64,000 nt of DNA from Nevskiales bacterium (GCA_011526045.1 WYBE01000047.1:107174-171173), one strand, 5' to 3'; shown: positions 15,997 through 27,230, numbered from the stretch's first letter. Translations and numbers: made by a program. The notes: a model not told the origin generated them from the letters alone.

Positions 15997-16761
15997 ATGA
16001 AACCGCATCACGCCACCTCACTCGCCCTTCTCGCGTCTCTCACCATCGCGGCGACCTCATTCGCGACGCCCTCGACTCAGATCTGGAGTCCGTCCACCGA
16101 CATCCAGCCCTACTCCGTGTGGCACCTCACGTCCGATACCTACGTGCGCACGAACAAATCCGGCGCGATTACCAACAACGTTTACGACGCCGGCCTCACG
16201 GTCGGCGTGCTGCCGTTCGAGAAGATCCAGCTCGAGACCGGGTTCGACTACATGGAGACAGGCACGAGTTCGCCGGCCGATCGCAGTCCACTCTATTTCA
16301 ACGCCAAGCTCGGCACGCCGGAGAATTCTCTCGGCGGCGGTTCACCCGCACTCGCCATCGGTGGCTACAACTTCGGCACGAAGACCGGACTCACGAACCA
16401 GAACATCGCCTACGCGCTCGCGGCGAAAACGCTGCCCACGCTGGGCCGCTTTTCAGTCGGCTACTATCGCGGCAGCCGGCGCGTGCTCGTCGATGAAAGC
16501 GGCCGGCCCGCGAATGATGGCGTGATTCTCACGTGGGATCGCGCCATGACCGAGATCTCCGACAAGCTTTGGCTCGCGGTCGATTACGCCAGCGGCAAAA
16601 GCGCCAACGGCGCGCTGAATCTCGGCTTCGCCTGGTCGTTCGCGAAAAACGTGTCCGTGATCTTCGCCTACGACATCTACAACAACAAGAACACCGGCGG
16701 GAAAGATACGTTCACCACGCAGGTCGATATCAATTTCGGCGGCCCGCGCAGGAAAGAGTAG
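15997..16761 (+). CDS. Predicted outer-membrane barrel protein
   Basis: A 254-residue protein with a signal peptide (HHATSLALLASLTIAATSFA). A regular beta-strand pattern follows with turns such as NKSGAITNNVYDAG, ending in VDINFGGPRRKE. No family is recognised with certainty. It resembles small OM barrel proteins of unknown solute. The ATG at 15997 is chosen because it begins the signal peptide. It is transcribed away from the ferredoxin operon and ends before a strong terminator shared with cysK. Confidence 0.6.
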   Translation: MKPHHATSLALLASLTIAATSFATPSTQIWSPSTDIQPYSVWHLTSDTYVRTNKSGAITNNVYDAGLTVGVLPFEKIQLETGFDYMETGTSSPADRSPLYFNAKLGTPENSLGGGSPALAIGGYNFGTKTGLTNQNIAYALAAKTLPTLGRFSVGYYRGSRRVLVDESGRPANDGVILTWDRAMTEISDKLWLAVDYASGKSANGALNLGFAWSFAKNVSVIFAYDIYNNKNTGGKDTFTTQVDINFGGPRRKE

Positions 16762-16833
16762 GCGCGGGTGCCAGGCGCGGTTTCACCACGATGATCTTTC
16801 TGCGGAGTTTTCATTGGGCTCCGCGAGGGTTAG

Positions 16834-16870
16834 CAGCCACCTGAGCGTGTCAGGTGGCTGGTTTCTTTCT
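16834..16870 (+). terminator. Rho-independent terminator between convergent genes
   Basis: CAGCCACCTGA (16834-16844) and TCAGGTGGCTG (16850-16860) form an 11-bp stem with a 5-base loop, followed by GTTTCTTTCT. It lies between the rightward barrel gene and leftward cysK. Confidence 0.85.
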
Positions 16871-16924
16871 CGTCAGCCAGGCCTGCCAGTGCGTTGCGTC
16901 GCGCCGCCTGAAATCCGCCGGCAG

Positions 16925-17911
16925 CTACGAACGCGCCGGAGCCGCGAGAAGATCTTCGATCGAATCGCTCTCCGTGTTGATGTCCGCAAAGAGCCACGAC
17001 GAGAGGTAGCGCTCGCTCGACGACGGCATGATCGCGACAATCAATTTGCCCCTGTTCTCGGGTCGCTGCGCGAGCTGCAATGCCGCCCACGCAACCGCAC
17101 CCGACGAGATCCCAATCGGTATGCCATCGAGCTGGTTGATCTGTTTGCTGATCGGACCCGAGTCCGACTCCTTCACCCGGATCACTTCGTCGTAGATCTT
17201 CGGGTTGAGCACCTGCGGAACAAAGCCGGCGCCGATGCCCTGCAGCTTGTGCGGTCCAGGCTGGCCACCCGATAGCACCGGCGAGCTATCGGGTTCGACC
17301 GCGACCATCTTTACGCTGCGCTTGCGCGCCTTGAGCACCTCGCCCACGCCCGTGATCGTGCCGCCAGTGCCGACGCCCGCGACGATAATGTCGACCTTCC
17401 CGTCCGTATCGCGCCAGATTTCCTCCGCGGTCGTCTGGCGGTGAATCGCGGGATTCGCGGGGTTCGCGAATTGCTGGAGGATGACCGCGTTTGGAATCTT
17501 CCTTGCAAGCTCCTCCGCTTTCGCGATGGCACCCTTCATGCCCTTCGCGCCTTCGGTGAGCACGAGACGGGCGCCGAGAATCTTCAGCATTTTCCGGCGC
17601 TCGTAGGACATCGTCTCGGGCATGGTAAGGATGAGCTCGATGCCCTTGGCCGCAGCGACGAACGCCAGCGCGATGCCGGTGTTTCCGCTCGTCGGCTCGA
17701 TGAGGACGGTATCCTTCGTGATCCGGCCGGACTTCAGCCCATCCTCGATCATCGAGTAGCCGATGCGGTCCTTGACACTCGAGAGCGGGTTGAAGAATTC
17801 GAGCTTGAGCGCGATCTCGGCCTGCGCGTGGTGCGCGAGAGCGGTGCGGTTGAGGCGGACGAGCGGCGTGTTGCCGATGGTCTCGGTGATGTCGTTGAAT
17901 ATTTTCGCCAT
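16925..17911 (-). CDS. cysK: Cysteine synthase A (O-acetylserine sulfhydrylase)
   Basis: A 328-residue PLP enzyme that makes cysteine from O-acetylserine and sulfide. The PLP lysine is in [12 protein letters not shown] (Lys47), the substrate loop is EPTSGNTGI (about 72-80), and the phosphate-binding loop is [20 protein letters not shown] carries the Ser that contacts the pyridine nitrogen. The start at 17911 ([18 protein letters not shown]) is the family N-terminus; longer in-frame starts would add unrelated residues. A structured 65-base leader lies just upstream. Cysteine supply fits a metal-stressed cell, but this is a housekeeping enzyme. Confidence 0.97.
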   Translation of the reverse strand: MAKIFNDITETIGNTPLVRLNRTALAHHAQAEIALKLEFFNPLSSVKDRIGYSMIEDGLKSGRITKDTVLIEPTSGNTGIALAFVAAAKGIELILTMPETMSYERRKMLKILGARLVLTEGAKGMKGAIAKAEELARKIPNAVILQQFANPANPAIHRQTTAEEIWRDTDGKVDIIVAGVGTGGTITGVGEVLKARKRSVKMVAVEPDSSPVLSGGQPGPHKLQGIGAGFVPQVLNPKIYDEVIRVKESDSGPISKQINQLDGIPIGISSGAVAWAALQLAQRPENRGKLIVAIMPSSSERYLSSWLFADINTESDSIEDLLAAPARS

Positions 17912-17924
17912 GATGAAATGTCGG

Positions 17925-17989
17925 GACGCACAAGCCGTTGCTCCGCGAACGCTGCTTCGCGGAACAAGGTTTACCGACAATCGTGCGTC
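17925..17989 (-). promoter_or_regulatory. Structured leader candidate before cysK
   Basis: Outer arms GACGCAC / GTGCGTC (7 bp) enclose an inner hairpin TCCGCGAA-6-TTCGCGGA (17942-17963). The element ends 13 bases before the cysK ATG and starts 8 bases after the preceding lipoprotein gene. It could be a terminator of the upstream operon or a cis-acting leader. No T-run is present, and it matches no riboswitch class that I recognise. Confidence 0.4.
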
Positions 17990-17997
17990 GAGGAAAC

Positions 17998-18141
17998 CTA
18001 GTGGCGGTGAGCCGGCGCGGGCGCAGACCGCGGACCGGACGACGGCATCGATTCGCAGCCCGCGGCAAACAGCAGCGCGGCGATTAGGCCGAGCGCTGTG
18101 AGCGCCCGGGTGAATCCTCGGGAAACGGAGTGGTTCTTCAT
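17998..18141 (-). CDS. Very small lipoprotein
   Basis: A 47-residue protein with an Arg-containing N-terminus, a hydrophobic run ([16 protein letters not shown]) with a lipobox, and a short Ser/Pro/Ala/His tail. It starts 10 bases after the ccsA stop and is probably cotranscribed. The function is unknown. Confidence 0.5.
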   Translation of the reverse strand: MKNHSVSRGFTRALTALGLIAALLFAAGCESMPSSGPRSAPAPAHRH

Positions 18142-18151
18142 AGGTGAAAAA

Positions 18152-20089
18152 TCAGCGCGTGGCCTCTTCCAAAACCGGAGTATCGCGATCGACCGGTGCA
18201 CGCCTCCGTGCCGGTGATGCTGGACCAAAAATCGCCGCGCCGCTGCGCCATTTCTCGAGCGGCAGCGCGGCGATCATCATCACCGCAACCTGGCTCAGGG
18301 CAAAAACGATCAGCCAGAACGCGGCCGAGTCCGTGAATCCGTAGCTGTGCAGGCCCACACCGAGCATGTTCACGCCAAACCAGCTCGCCGCGGTGACGAC
18401 ATTGCCGAACACCGCGAGGTTCATCAGCCCGCGCTGGCGCACCATGCCGCCCCAGCGCGCGTGCAGGATCAACGAATACCACAGCACGATGACGAGCGCG
18501 CCATTCTCTTTCGGATCCCAGCCCCAGAAGCGGCCCCACGATTGATCGGCCCAGATGCCGCCGAGCACCGTGCCGGCGAGGTTGAACAGCGTCGCGAAGC
18601 ACACGATGCCATAAACCATCCGCGTCAGCCCATCGGCCGTGCGGCGGTCGAGCGATTTGGTGAGCGCGCCGCGCACGATGTAGATGATCGCCAGGAATCC
18701 CGCCAGGAACGCCGCGCCGTAGCCCATTGCCATCGTGACCACGTGCGTCGCGAGCCAGAAATTCGAGTCGAGCACGGCGCGCATCATTTCCATCGTATCG
18801 CCGCCCATCGAGAGATGGTGCGCAATCACGAGCGCACAGAAACCGACGAGCGAAGCCGCCACGCTTGCGATCGCGTTTTTGTAGATCGCTTCGATGACGA
18901 GGCACAACGCCACCGCCACCCAGCCAACGAAGAGCGCCGAGGAGTAGAGATTCGTCACCGGCGGCCGGCCCTCGATCCACATCCGCGTGACGATGCCGGC
19001 GGTGGTGAGCACGAACGCGAGTCCCACGAGCCAAAAGGCGATTCGCCGCAGCACATCGGGCCAGGCGAGCCAGGAAACCAGCGCGGCAAGTCCCGCCAGC
19101 ACGAACAGCACCATGCTCGTGTAGAAGGGCTGCGCGGAGTTGAAGCGGGTCTCCACTTTGGCCTTGGTGAGCGCGGTCGCATACGGCGCATCGAGGCGCT
19201 CGTGCAGAGTCGCGACAGCTTGGTTGAACGCGGCCACTCTCATCGCGGCCGGGCCGCTGTCGCTCCACGCTTTGCCCGCTCGCGCATACGCGAGCGCCAC
19301 GGGATCGATTTTGCCGGCTTCAATCGAATCGACGAGCGCCTGACCGGGCGTTTTCCACTTGTTCAAGTCTGCATCTGCTCCGGCGGGCGGGATAGCAATC
19401 AGGTAGCCGGCGGATTGCATGAAATCGAATTGCCGCACGAACTCCGCCATCCGCTTGAATGTGGCTTCATCGTGTGGCTCGCCGCGCTGGCGTGCGCGCA
19501 CCGCCGCGAGGTTCGTCGGGAGTGCGGTTTCGAGCGCCGTGAGATCCGTAAAGAACCCGGGCACGGCGTCAGGCTGCATCGTGTATTTCAGCCGCAGGTA
19601 AAGGATCAGACGATTGCGCAACTGAAGCACCTGACTCTGAAACGGCGTCCGGCGCGCCGGCTCGATCTCGTCGGCGAGTTTTGCCTGGCGCTCGAGTTCA
19701 GAGGTGCCGTTTGCGAGCTGCGCGTAGGAGAAACGTTTTCCACCGTCACCGTCGGCCGTGCGCAGTTTGAACAGATCGAGCACCTCGGGATTCTCGACCA
19801 GGAAGTGCCGATAGGTGTCGGCGGCGGCCGGCGCGTAGAGCACGTCGAGCAGCCACTCGATCGGTTGCAGCGAGCGGCCCTCTGGCGAAGCGACGCGTTG
19901 GCGGCCCTGCAACATCAGGAGCGACGTGCGCGCGACCGTGTCGAACGGCTTCAACCGGCCGTTGAGCAGCACCGGCAGCCGGCCGAACGACGCGACATCG
20001 AAGTCGGACTTCGCACGCGGCGGGAGCAGCGTGATAATGACGCCGATCACCGCGATCAGCAGGACTGAGAATCGGAGAAACTTTTTCAT
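18152..20089 (-). CDS. ccsA: Cytochrome c assembly protein CcsA/ResC, haem handling
   Basis: A 645-residue membrane protein. The N-terminal half has one TM helix and a large soluble region. The C-terminal half has about eight TM helices with the haem-binding WWD-type motif WGRFWGWDPKENGALVIVLW and flanking histidines (AHHLSMGG, LHARWGG, LHSYGF). CcsA with CcsB/ResB forms the system II synthase that exports haem and ligates it to CxxCH motifs of apocytochromes. It overlaps resB by four bases and serves the cytochromes encoded a few kilobases away. Confidence 0.93.
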   Translation of the reverse strand: MKKFLRFSVLLIAVIGVIITLLPPRAKSDFDVASFGRLPVLLNGRLKPFDTVARTSLLMLQGRQRVASPEGRSLQPIEWLLDVLYAPAAADTYRHFLVENPEVLDLFKLRTADGDGGKRFSYAQLANGTSELERQAKLADEIEPARRTPFQSQVLQLRNRLILYLRLKYTMQPDAVPGFFTDLTALETALPTNLAAVRARQRGEPHDEATFKRMAEFVRQFDFMQSAGYLIAIPPAGADADLNKWKTPGQALVDSIEAGKIDPVALAYARAGKAWSDSGPAAMRVAAFNQAVATLHERLDAPYATALTKAKVETRFNSAQPFYTSMVLFVLAGLAALVSWLAWPDVLRRIAFWLVGLAFVLTTAGIVTRMWIEGRPPVTNLYSSALFVGWVAVALCLVIEAIYKNAIASVAASLVGFCALVIAHHLSMGGDTMEMMRAVLDSNFWLATHVVTMAMGYGAAFLAGFLAIIYIVRGALTKSLDRRTADGLTRMVYGIVCFATLFNLAGTVLGGIWADQSWGRFWGWDPKENGALVIVLWYSLILHARWGGMVRQRGLMNLAVFGNVVTAASWFGVNMLGVGLHSYGFTDSAAFWLIVFALSQVAVMMIAALPLEKWRSGAAIFGPASPARRRAPVDRDTPVLEEATR

Positions 20090-21264
20090 GTGGCGAGCGC
20101 CGCGCGACTCGCGGCTGGGCGGCGACGAACGAAACCGATGAGGTGAAAAGCAAACTGAATCACGAGTCCGAGCCCCATCATGGTCGACGAGACATAAGGC
20201 AACACCCAGCTCGGGTTGCGCACCACCTGAAGGCCCGTGAAGCCCTCGGCCTTGTTCATCTGGTGCTGGTAATACGTGAGCCCGCGGTAGCGCAGCGGGT
20301 TGTTCATGAAGATCGTCACTTCGCGATCATCGCGGCCGTCGTCGCTGCGCACGCGCACGCGGCTCGCGAAATTCTTCGGGATGTCCGAGCCGGGGTAAGT
20401 GTCGTGCGTTACCTTCAGCAGCGTGACGCTGAACGGCACGTAGTGGCGTTTCGCCCGCATCGCGATCCGCCAAGTGCGACCCTCGTGCGTGAACGACTGC
20501 GGCTCGGCGAGACCCGGTGAAACAAGCCACGTGCCGAGCGAGCGGCCAGCGGCGGAGATCTCGACAAACGCGGCGGGCACGTTGCGCTCGTCGGATTTCG
20601 ACGCCGGCGCCAGCCGCTGCACCGCCACTCGGGGCCCCACGCCTTGCGTGGCCGGACCCGCCGGCGCGTGTGGCGATTGGCTGCGCGTCTGCAGCTCGGC
20701 GTTGATCAGATAGTCCGTGACGCGGATTTGAAACGGCAGAGCCGGATCCTGAATGGCACCGCGCCCGGCAACCAGCGCCTCGGGGATCGAGATGACGCGA
20801 TCGGTCTTTTCGCCGCCCGTGTCGATGAAGACGAGTTCGTTGCGATGAAAATCCTCTGTGTAGCGCCGCGTCTCGCCCTCGCGGAGCTGCAACAAACTCT
20901 CCCGCTGCCAGAGGCCCGTCAGCAATTCGCCGACGAGCAGGAGAATCAGTCCGGCGTGCGTAAGCAACAGGCCGGCGTTTCGCCACGTCAGGCGGAAGCG
21001 ATAGACGTGCGCCGCGATCAGATTGAGCAGCAGCAAGCCGCCGACGAGATAGCCGCCGGGGAAGAGCGGCACCGCGATGTTCGTGCCCGGCAGCCGGCCA
21101 AACACGATGAACGTGCGCAGATACTTCTCCTGCACCGCGAGCAGCCCGAGGTTCACCTGATCGAGCGTCGCCGCAATCACGAGAATGATCGACAACACGA
21201 TCAGCACGACCGTGAGGCGGAGCGACGTGAAGAGCGCGGTGGCGGAAGAGAGTAACGGGCGCAT
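20086..21264 (-). CDS. resB: Cytochrome c assembly protein ResB/CcsB
   Basis: A 392-residue protein with three N-terminal TM helices, a large periplasmic domain and a C-terminal TM helix. Family signatures include SLRLTVVLIVLSIILVI at the start, the Gly-rich third helix region and NNPLRYRGLTYYQHQMN before the last helix. ResB binds apocytochrome and haem on the outer membrane face and works with CcsA. It overlaps ccsA and follows a lipoprotein gene by three bases. Confidence 0.92.
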   Translation of the reverse strand: MRPLLSSATALFTSLRLTVVLIVLSIILVIAATLDQVNLGLLAVQEKYLRTFIVFGRLPGTNIAVPLFPGGYLVGGLLLLNLIAAHVYRFRLTWRNAGLLLTHAGLILLLVGELLTGLWQRESLLQLREGETRRYTEDFHRNELVFIDTGGEKTDRVISIPEALVAGRGAIQDPALPFQIRVTDYLINAELQTRSQSPHAPAGPATQGVGPRVAVQRLAPASKSDERNVPAAFVEISAAGRSLGTWLVSPGLAEPQSFTHEGRTWRIAMRAKRHYVPFSVTLLKVTHDTYPGSDIPKNFASRVRVRSDDGRDDREVTIFMNNPLRYRGLTYYQHQMNKAEGFTGLQVVRNPSWVLPYVSSTMMGLGLVIQFAFHLIGFVRRRPAASRAALAT

Positions 21265-21267
21265 GGC

Positions 21268-21912
21268 TCAGCGGGTCTTCACGGAACGCAGAAACGCAAC
21301 GAACGCCGGCTTCTCGACTCCGATGCAGTGGTCGTGCCCCGTGAGTTTGAAGAACCAGCTCTGCCCCTCGAACTCCGCCACGGCGGCGAGCATCCTCACT
21401 TCCGCGCCATTCGGTTTCCCGGCGAGATCGAAAAGCGCGAAGGTAATTCCAACGACGGAAATCGTCTCCGCCGTGCGCGCAATTTCCTCCGCGCCGAGCT
21501 CCGGCAGGCCGAGCTGCGCCCGCCAGCGGTTCACATTCGCCGGCAACCCACCCGCCGAGCCGCCGAGCACAGAAATCGAAAGGTCAGCCTCCGTGCCATC
21601 GGCCATCGGCACGCCAAAGCTCGCGCGCCGCATGGCGGATGCGGGTTTCGTTTTCCAATGCAGCGGCGCCTCCCAAGTCAAAGGACCGGCAGCCTCGACC
21701 GCAGCGCCGGCTGAAGCATCAGAGTGAGCGTGTTCAGCATGGTTCGCCGCCCCGCCTGCCGAGGACACAAGCTCTTTCGCGATCTCGTAACTCTCGATCC
21801 GACGTTCCGCGCAGCCGGCGAAAAACCCGATCGCGAACACGCCACCGACACACGCAACCGCCATCACTGTCACTCCGTGTGCGCCGCGAAAACTGCTGGT
21901 TCGTTTCATCAC
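21268..21912 (-). CDS. Lipoprotein of the cytochrome c assembly operon
   Basis: A 214-residue protein with a long hydrophobic signal and lipobox (GFFAGCAERR). A His-rich segment follows (NHAEHAHSDASAG), then a globular domain (LTWEAPLHWKTKPASAMRRASFGVP ... EFEGQSWFFKLTGHD). Similar proteins commonly precede resB in Verrucomicrobia-like operons, but the role is not known to me. Either ATG of the tandem pair may be used. Its start overlaps the stop of a small membrane protein gene. Confidence 0.6.
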   Translation of the reverse strand: MMKRTSSFRGAHGVTVMAVACVGGVFAIGFFAGCAERRIESYEIAKELVSSAGGAANHAEHAHSDASAGAAVEAAGPLTWEAPLHWKTKPASAMRRASFGVPMADGTEADLSISVLGGSAGGLPANVNRWRAQLGLPELGAEEIARTAETISVVGITFALFDLAGKPNGAEVRMLAAVAEFEGQSWFFKLTGHDHCIGVEKPAFVAFLRSVKTR

Positions 21913-22256
21913 ACTCCAGCATCGCAGACCGAGCGCGTTTCGTTCTCCGCAATATCCGCGAAAAACTGTGCATTTCTAAAGAACCGGGATCGACGCGGCC
22001 GGATTCGCCAACGCCTGCGCCACCAGAATAGCACGCCCTCGACCGCAGCGCCGAGCAGCGCTCCGGCCGCCCCGCCCAACTGCATCACGAACATGCCGCC
22101 GCCGTGAACCACTTCCGCCACCAAGCCGACTGCCAGCCCGACCAACAACCCGATGAGCACGCCAAGCGTCCCGAATTCCGCCTTCTTCTCATCACGCAAG
22201 CGATCGCGTTTGGCTGTGTTGGTCGCAGTCGAGCTCTTTCGCGGGCGGCGGATCAT
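21909..22256 (-). CDS. Small two-helix membrane protein
   Basis: A 115-residue protein: a basic N-terminus (RRPRKSSTATNTAKRDRLRDEKKAEF), two Gly-rich TM helices (LGVLIGLLVGLAVGLVAEVV and LGGAAGALLGAAVEGVLFWW) and a basic C-terminus. The start overlaps the stop of the upstream gene (ATGA). Function unknown; the helix pattern is that of small Gly-zipper membrane proteins. The weak copy of the conserved upstream motif (21943-21977) lies inside its 3' end. Confidence 0.5.
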   Translation of the reverse strand: MIRRPRKSSTATNTAKRDRLRDEKKAEFGTLGVLIGLLVGLAVGLVAEVVHGGGMFVMQLGGAAGALLGAAVEGVLFWWRRRWRIRPRRSRFFRNAQFFADIAENETRSVCDAGV

Positions 22257-22819
22257 GGCTTCAGGAATCCAAACATCACCAGAATCTGCCGTGCCCGGTG
22301 GCGAAACACGTCCGCACTGAGACCGCTCCGCCGGCACGCGCGCTCCAGCGGCTCGAAGTCGCGGCCAATTAACTGGAACAGTTCGTTGCGGCTATAACTG
22401 ACGACCGGCGCGGTCATGCCCGTTCGCCGCTCGACGGTGAGCGTTGTCAGCCGGCAAAATAGATACGTCCGCAGGTCTGCGGCCGGGATATTGAAGAAAA
22501 AGAACGCGTAAGGCCACGCGCGATGAAGCGCGCCGAAAAAAGCCCGCACTTCGGGAATTTCATAGGCTGCGCGCGTGTCCTTCTCGAAATCGGCAAGGCC
22601 CCACGTGAGCGAATCATAGGCTTGGCGCAGCGCCTCGGACGCCAGCTTTTCTGGCGAGAACGCCGACGCAAATGGCGCCGGATCTCCAAGCACCACCTGC
22701 TCGCGGGTGAAAACATGCAGCGTAAGTGGCCGTCCGGCGTGTGCGGGATTCGTAACGTGAGCCGTGGGAAATTTCGCTTTGTCCGCCATACGCGCCTGCA
22801 CCAACGCAGTCCTCTTCAA
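22253..22819 (-). CDS. Hypothetical protein, paralogue of the island gene at 53.3-53.8 kb
   Basis: A 188-residue soluble protein with no recognised family. The central segment EIPEVRAFFGALHRAWPY followed by an LRTYLFCRL run matches EIPEVRAFVAELDRQFPY and LRIMALCLV in the protein encoded at 53279-53806 at the same relative position. The two therefore share a family, and both lie in accessory context. It is divergent from the P-type ATPase gene and heads the leftward operon leading to resB and ccsA. Confidence 0.55.
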   Translation of the reverse strand: MKRTALVQARMADKAKFPTAHVTNPAHAGRPLTLHVFTREQVVLGDPAPFASAFSPEKLASEALRQAYDSLTWGLADFEKDTRAAYEIPEVRAFFGALHRAWPYAFFFFNIPAADLRTYLFCRLTTLTVERRTGMTAPVVSYSRNELFQLIGRDFEPLERACRRSGLSADVFRHRARQILVMFGFLKP

Positions 22820-22948
22820 CGCGCGCGGCAGAAAAATCCCTCAAGTCGGCTCCGCCTTTTCTGCGGGGGCCGCGCCCAGAGTTATTGTATCGCCGTGCTC
22901 GCCAACGCCGCACGACTGGAACGGTGTGGCCCGGACGCAGCATGCCTC

Positions 22949-22980
22949 TTGACCTTGGACCTAGCTCAAAGGTGTAGCGT
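22949..22980 (+). promoter_or_regulatory. MerR-type metal-regulated promoter
   Basis: TTGACC (22949-22954) is followed, after an over-long spacer of 18-20 bases, by a TGTAGC/TAGCGT -10. The spacer holds an imperfect 22-base dyad beginning ACCTTGGACC and ending CAAAGGT (22952-22973). This is the architecture of CueR/ZntR/PbrR promoters, where MerR proteins unwind a long spacer. The -10 ends about ten bases before the ATPase ATG, so the mRNA leader would be only a few bases. The MerR gene at 26787 is the likely regulator. Confidence 0.8.
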
Positions 22981-22988
22981 GTCGCACC

Positions 22989-25442
<2,454 letters not shown>

Positions 25443-25455
25443 GGAGACATCTCCC

Positions 25456-25689
25456 ATGTTGAAATCCGTCACATTCGAGATCACCGGCGATCGAAAGATC
25501 GTCTGCGATGGCTGCGAGGAGCGCATCGAGACAATGCTCAAAGGCATGCCGGGCGTGGACAGGGTTCATGCTCGCTCGCGCAACCAGCGCGTCGAAGTTC
25601 TCTTCGATGCAGCCGTGCTGGCGCCCACCGCAGTGGTGGAGCGACTCGGCAAGGCTGGTTACCAGGCTCGAATCGCCACGGCTGCCTGA
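25456..25689 (+). CDS. Small cytoplasmic HMA metallochaperone-like protein
   Basis: A 77-residue protein with the beta-alpha-beta-beta-alpha-beta ferredoxin-like fold of heavy-metal-associated domains. The ligand loop is CDGCEERI (Cys18, Cys21), and the closing VVERLGKAGYQARI is the typical last strand. No signal peptide is seen. It follows the ATPase by 13 bases, including a ribosome-binding site (AAGGAGA), and would deliver its metal to the pump. Confidence 0.85.
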   Translation: MLKSVTFEITGDRKIVCDGCEERIETMLKGMPGVDRVHARSRNQRVEVLFDAAVLAPTAVVERLGKAGYQARIATAA

Positions 25690-25723
25690 GCGTTATCGGA
25701 GTCACCGAAGCTCAGAACAACTC

Positions 25724-26098
25724 ATGAAAAGCAAACCCCTCCCCCACCGGTGCGGTCGAAACGGCGCCGCGCTCCTCTTCGCTCTCGTTCTCAGCACCGT
25801 CTCGGTCGTGAGCGCCGGCGCGACGGCACAGCGAGATCAGCTCGCAAGCAAAGAGGCTGCGAACACTCGCGAAATCGTGCTTCCCATCGAAGGCATGTCG
25901 TGCGTCGCATGCGTGGCGCGTGTGAAGAAGGAGCTCGGCGCGCTGCCGGGCGTAGCGGCGGTGAACGTCGATCTCGCCGAGCGCCACGCGCGGATTCGTT
26001 TCAATCCCGAGCGCGTGTCCGCGAAGCAACTCGCGGCGGCCGTTGAGAAGCTCGGCTACAAAGCCGGCGAACCGAAGGACGCTCCGAAGCAGAAGTGA
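25724..26098 (+). CDS. Exported HMA protein (MerP-like periplasmic metal binder)
   Basis: A 124-residue protein: a signal peptide (ALLFALVLSTVSVVSAGATA) then an HMA domain with GMSCVACVARV and the closing AAVEKLGYKAG. MerP-type proteins bind soft metal ions in the periplasm. The start at 25724 is set by the signal peptide. Its stop overlaps the GTG start of the next gene (GTGA), linking it to the CcdA-like protein. Confidence 0.8.
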   Translation: MKSKPLPHRCGRNGAALLFALVLSTVSVVSAGATAQRDQLASKEAANTREIVLPIEGMSCVACVARVKKELGALPGVAAVNVDLAERHARIRFNPERVSAKQLAAAVEKLGYKAGEPKDAPKQK

Positions 26099-26778
26099 TC
26101 ACGTTGGACGAGTTCTTGCGCCATGTCGGCCAGGGCCAGGGCCTCCTGGTCACGGTGGGCGTGAGTTTTCTGGCCGGCATCGTCGCAAGCGCGGTCTGCC
26201 CTTGCACGCTGCCGGTCGGACTCGGCGTCGCGAGTGTTGCCAGCGCGTCGGAGACCGACGACCAACGCGGCGGAATCAAAATCGCCTCCGCGTTTTTCGC
26301 CGGCATCGTGATCAACCTGGCGTTGCTCGGCACGATAGCCGGCCGACTCGGCACGCTTGCAACCGAAACGTTTGGTCGCAATTGGGCGCTCGCGATGGCG
26401 ACGGTTTCGTTGCTCGCCGCGGGCGTCGCGTTTTTTGGGCCGCGACTCAAGCCGAGTCAGCTCGCAGCCCTGCGGCGGCCGGGGCTCGCCGGTGCGTTTG
26501 GCTACGGCTTCGTCTTCAGCCTGGGCACATCCGTCGCACCGCTGCTTTTGCTCCTTGCGTTTTCGGCGGCCACGGCCCGCCCGGGACATGGATTCCTCCT
26601 CGCTCTGTCGTTCGGAGTCGGGCGCGGTCTCCCGTTCCTTTTGGTCGGCCTTCTCGCCGGCATTTTCGTGCGCCTCACGCGGCTGACGCAGTGGCGGCGC
26701 ACGCTGCAGGTCGTCAGCGGTTGCGCACTGCTGCTCCTCGCCGGATATTACGCCCAAACATTCATCGCTCTTCGGTAG
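26095..26778 (+). CDS. CcdA/DsbD-like membrane protein with CPC motif
   Basis: A 227-residue protein with about six TM helices. The first bears AVCPCTLPVG, resembling the redox Cys of CcdA/DsbD, where CxxC pairs in TM1 and TM4 pass electrons. Here the spacing is CPC and no second pair is evident, so metal binding or transfer is as likely as thiol transport. The GTG start overlaps the MerP-like gene. It may accept metal or reducing power from the periplasmic HMA protein; this is inference from context. Confidence 0.7.
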   Translation: MITLDEFLRHVGQGQGLLVTVGVSFLAGIVASAVCPCTLPVGLGVASVASASETDDQRGGIKIASAFFAGIVINLALLGTIAGRLGTLATETFGRNWALAMATVSLLAAGVAFFGPRLKPSQLAALRRPGLAGAFGYGFVFSLGTSVAPLLLLLAFSAATARPGHGFLLALSFGVGRGLPFLLVGLLAGIFVRLTRLTQWRRTLQVVSGCALLLLAGYYAQTFIALR

Positions 26779-26786
26779 GACCTGCA

Positions 26787-27206
26787 ATGAGCTCCAACTC
26801 TCTCCTCATCGGCGAACTGGCGCGCCAAAGTGGCGTGAAGTCTGACACCGTGCGCTTCTACGAACGCGAGGGGCTCCTTTCGCCACCCGCGCGCACGGCG
26901 GCCGGCTATCGTGTTTATGACTACTCCGCTTTGGGCCGCATCCGGTTTATCAAGCGCGCACAAAAACTCGGCTTCACGCTCGATCAAATCCGGCAAATCT
27001 TGAGCCTGCAGGGAAATCGGCCGGCGACGTGCCAGTGTGTGCTGCGTATGGCGGAGTCCTCGCTGGCTGAGGTCGAGACCAAGCTGCGTGACTTGCAGGC
27101 GTTCCGGGACGCGCTCGCGAAGAATGTGACCGAATGGCGAAAGTCGGGCGCCAGAAAAAATCGGGCAGCGGAATTCTGCGCGCTCATCGAGGACAGCGGG
27201 GGCTGA
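26787..27206 (+). CDS. MerR-family metal-responsive regulator
   Basis: A 139-residue protein with the N-terminal winged helix (IGELARQSGVKSDTVRFYEREGLLSP), the coiled-coil dimer helix and two C-terminal Cys positions (TCQC and EFCALI). The first lies before the dimer helix and the second in the tail, as in CadR, ZntR and PbrR sensors. It follows the CcdA-like gene by eight bases and probably controls the promoter at 22949-22980, which has the long spacer such activators need. Cu, Zn, Cd or Pb cannot be told apart. Confidence 0.9.
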   Translation: MSSNSLLIGELARQSGVKSDTVRFYEREGLLSPPARTAAGYRVYDYSALGRIRFIKRAQKLGFTLDQIRQILSLQGNRPATCQCVLRMAESSLAEVETKLRDLQAFRDALAKNVTEWRKSGARKNRAAEFCALIEDSGG

Positions 27207-27230
27207 CGATCGCTAAAGAGCGCTCCGTGT

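Noticed and set aside
18347..20068. A 573-codon open frame on the plus strand
   Set aside because: Antisense to ccsA with the same Arg/His-rich shadow composition. The ccsA frame has clear family motifs.
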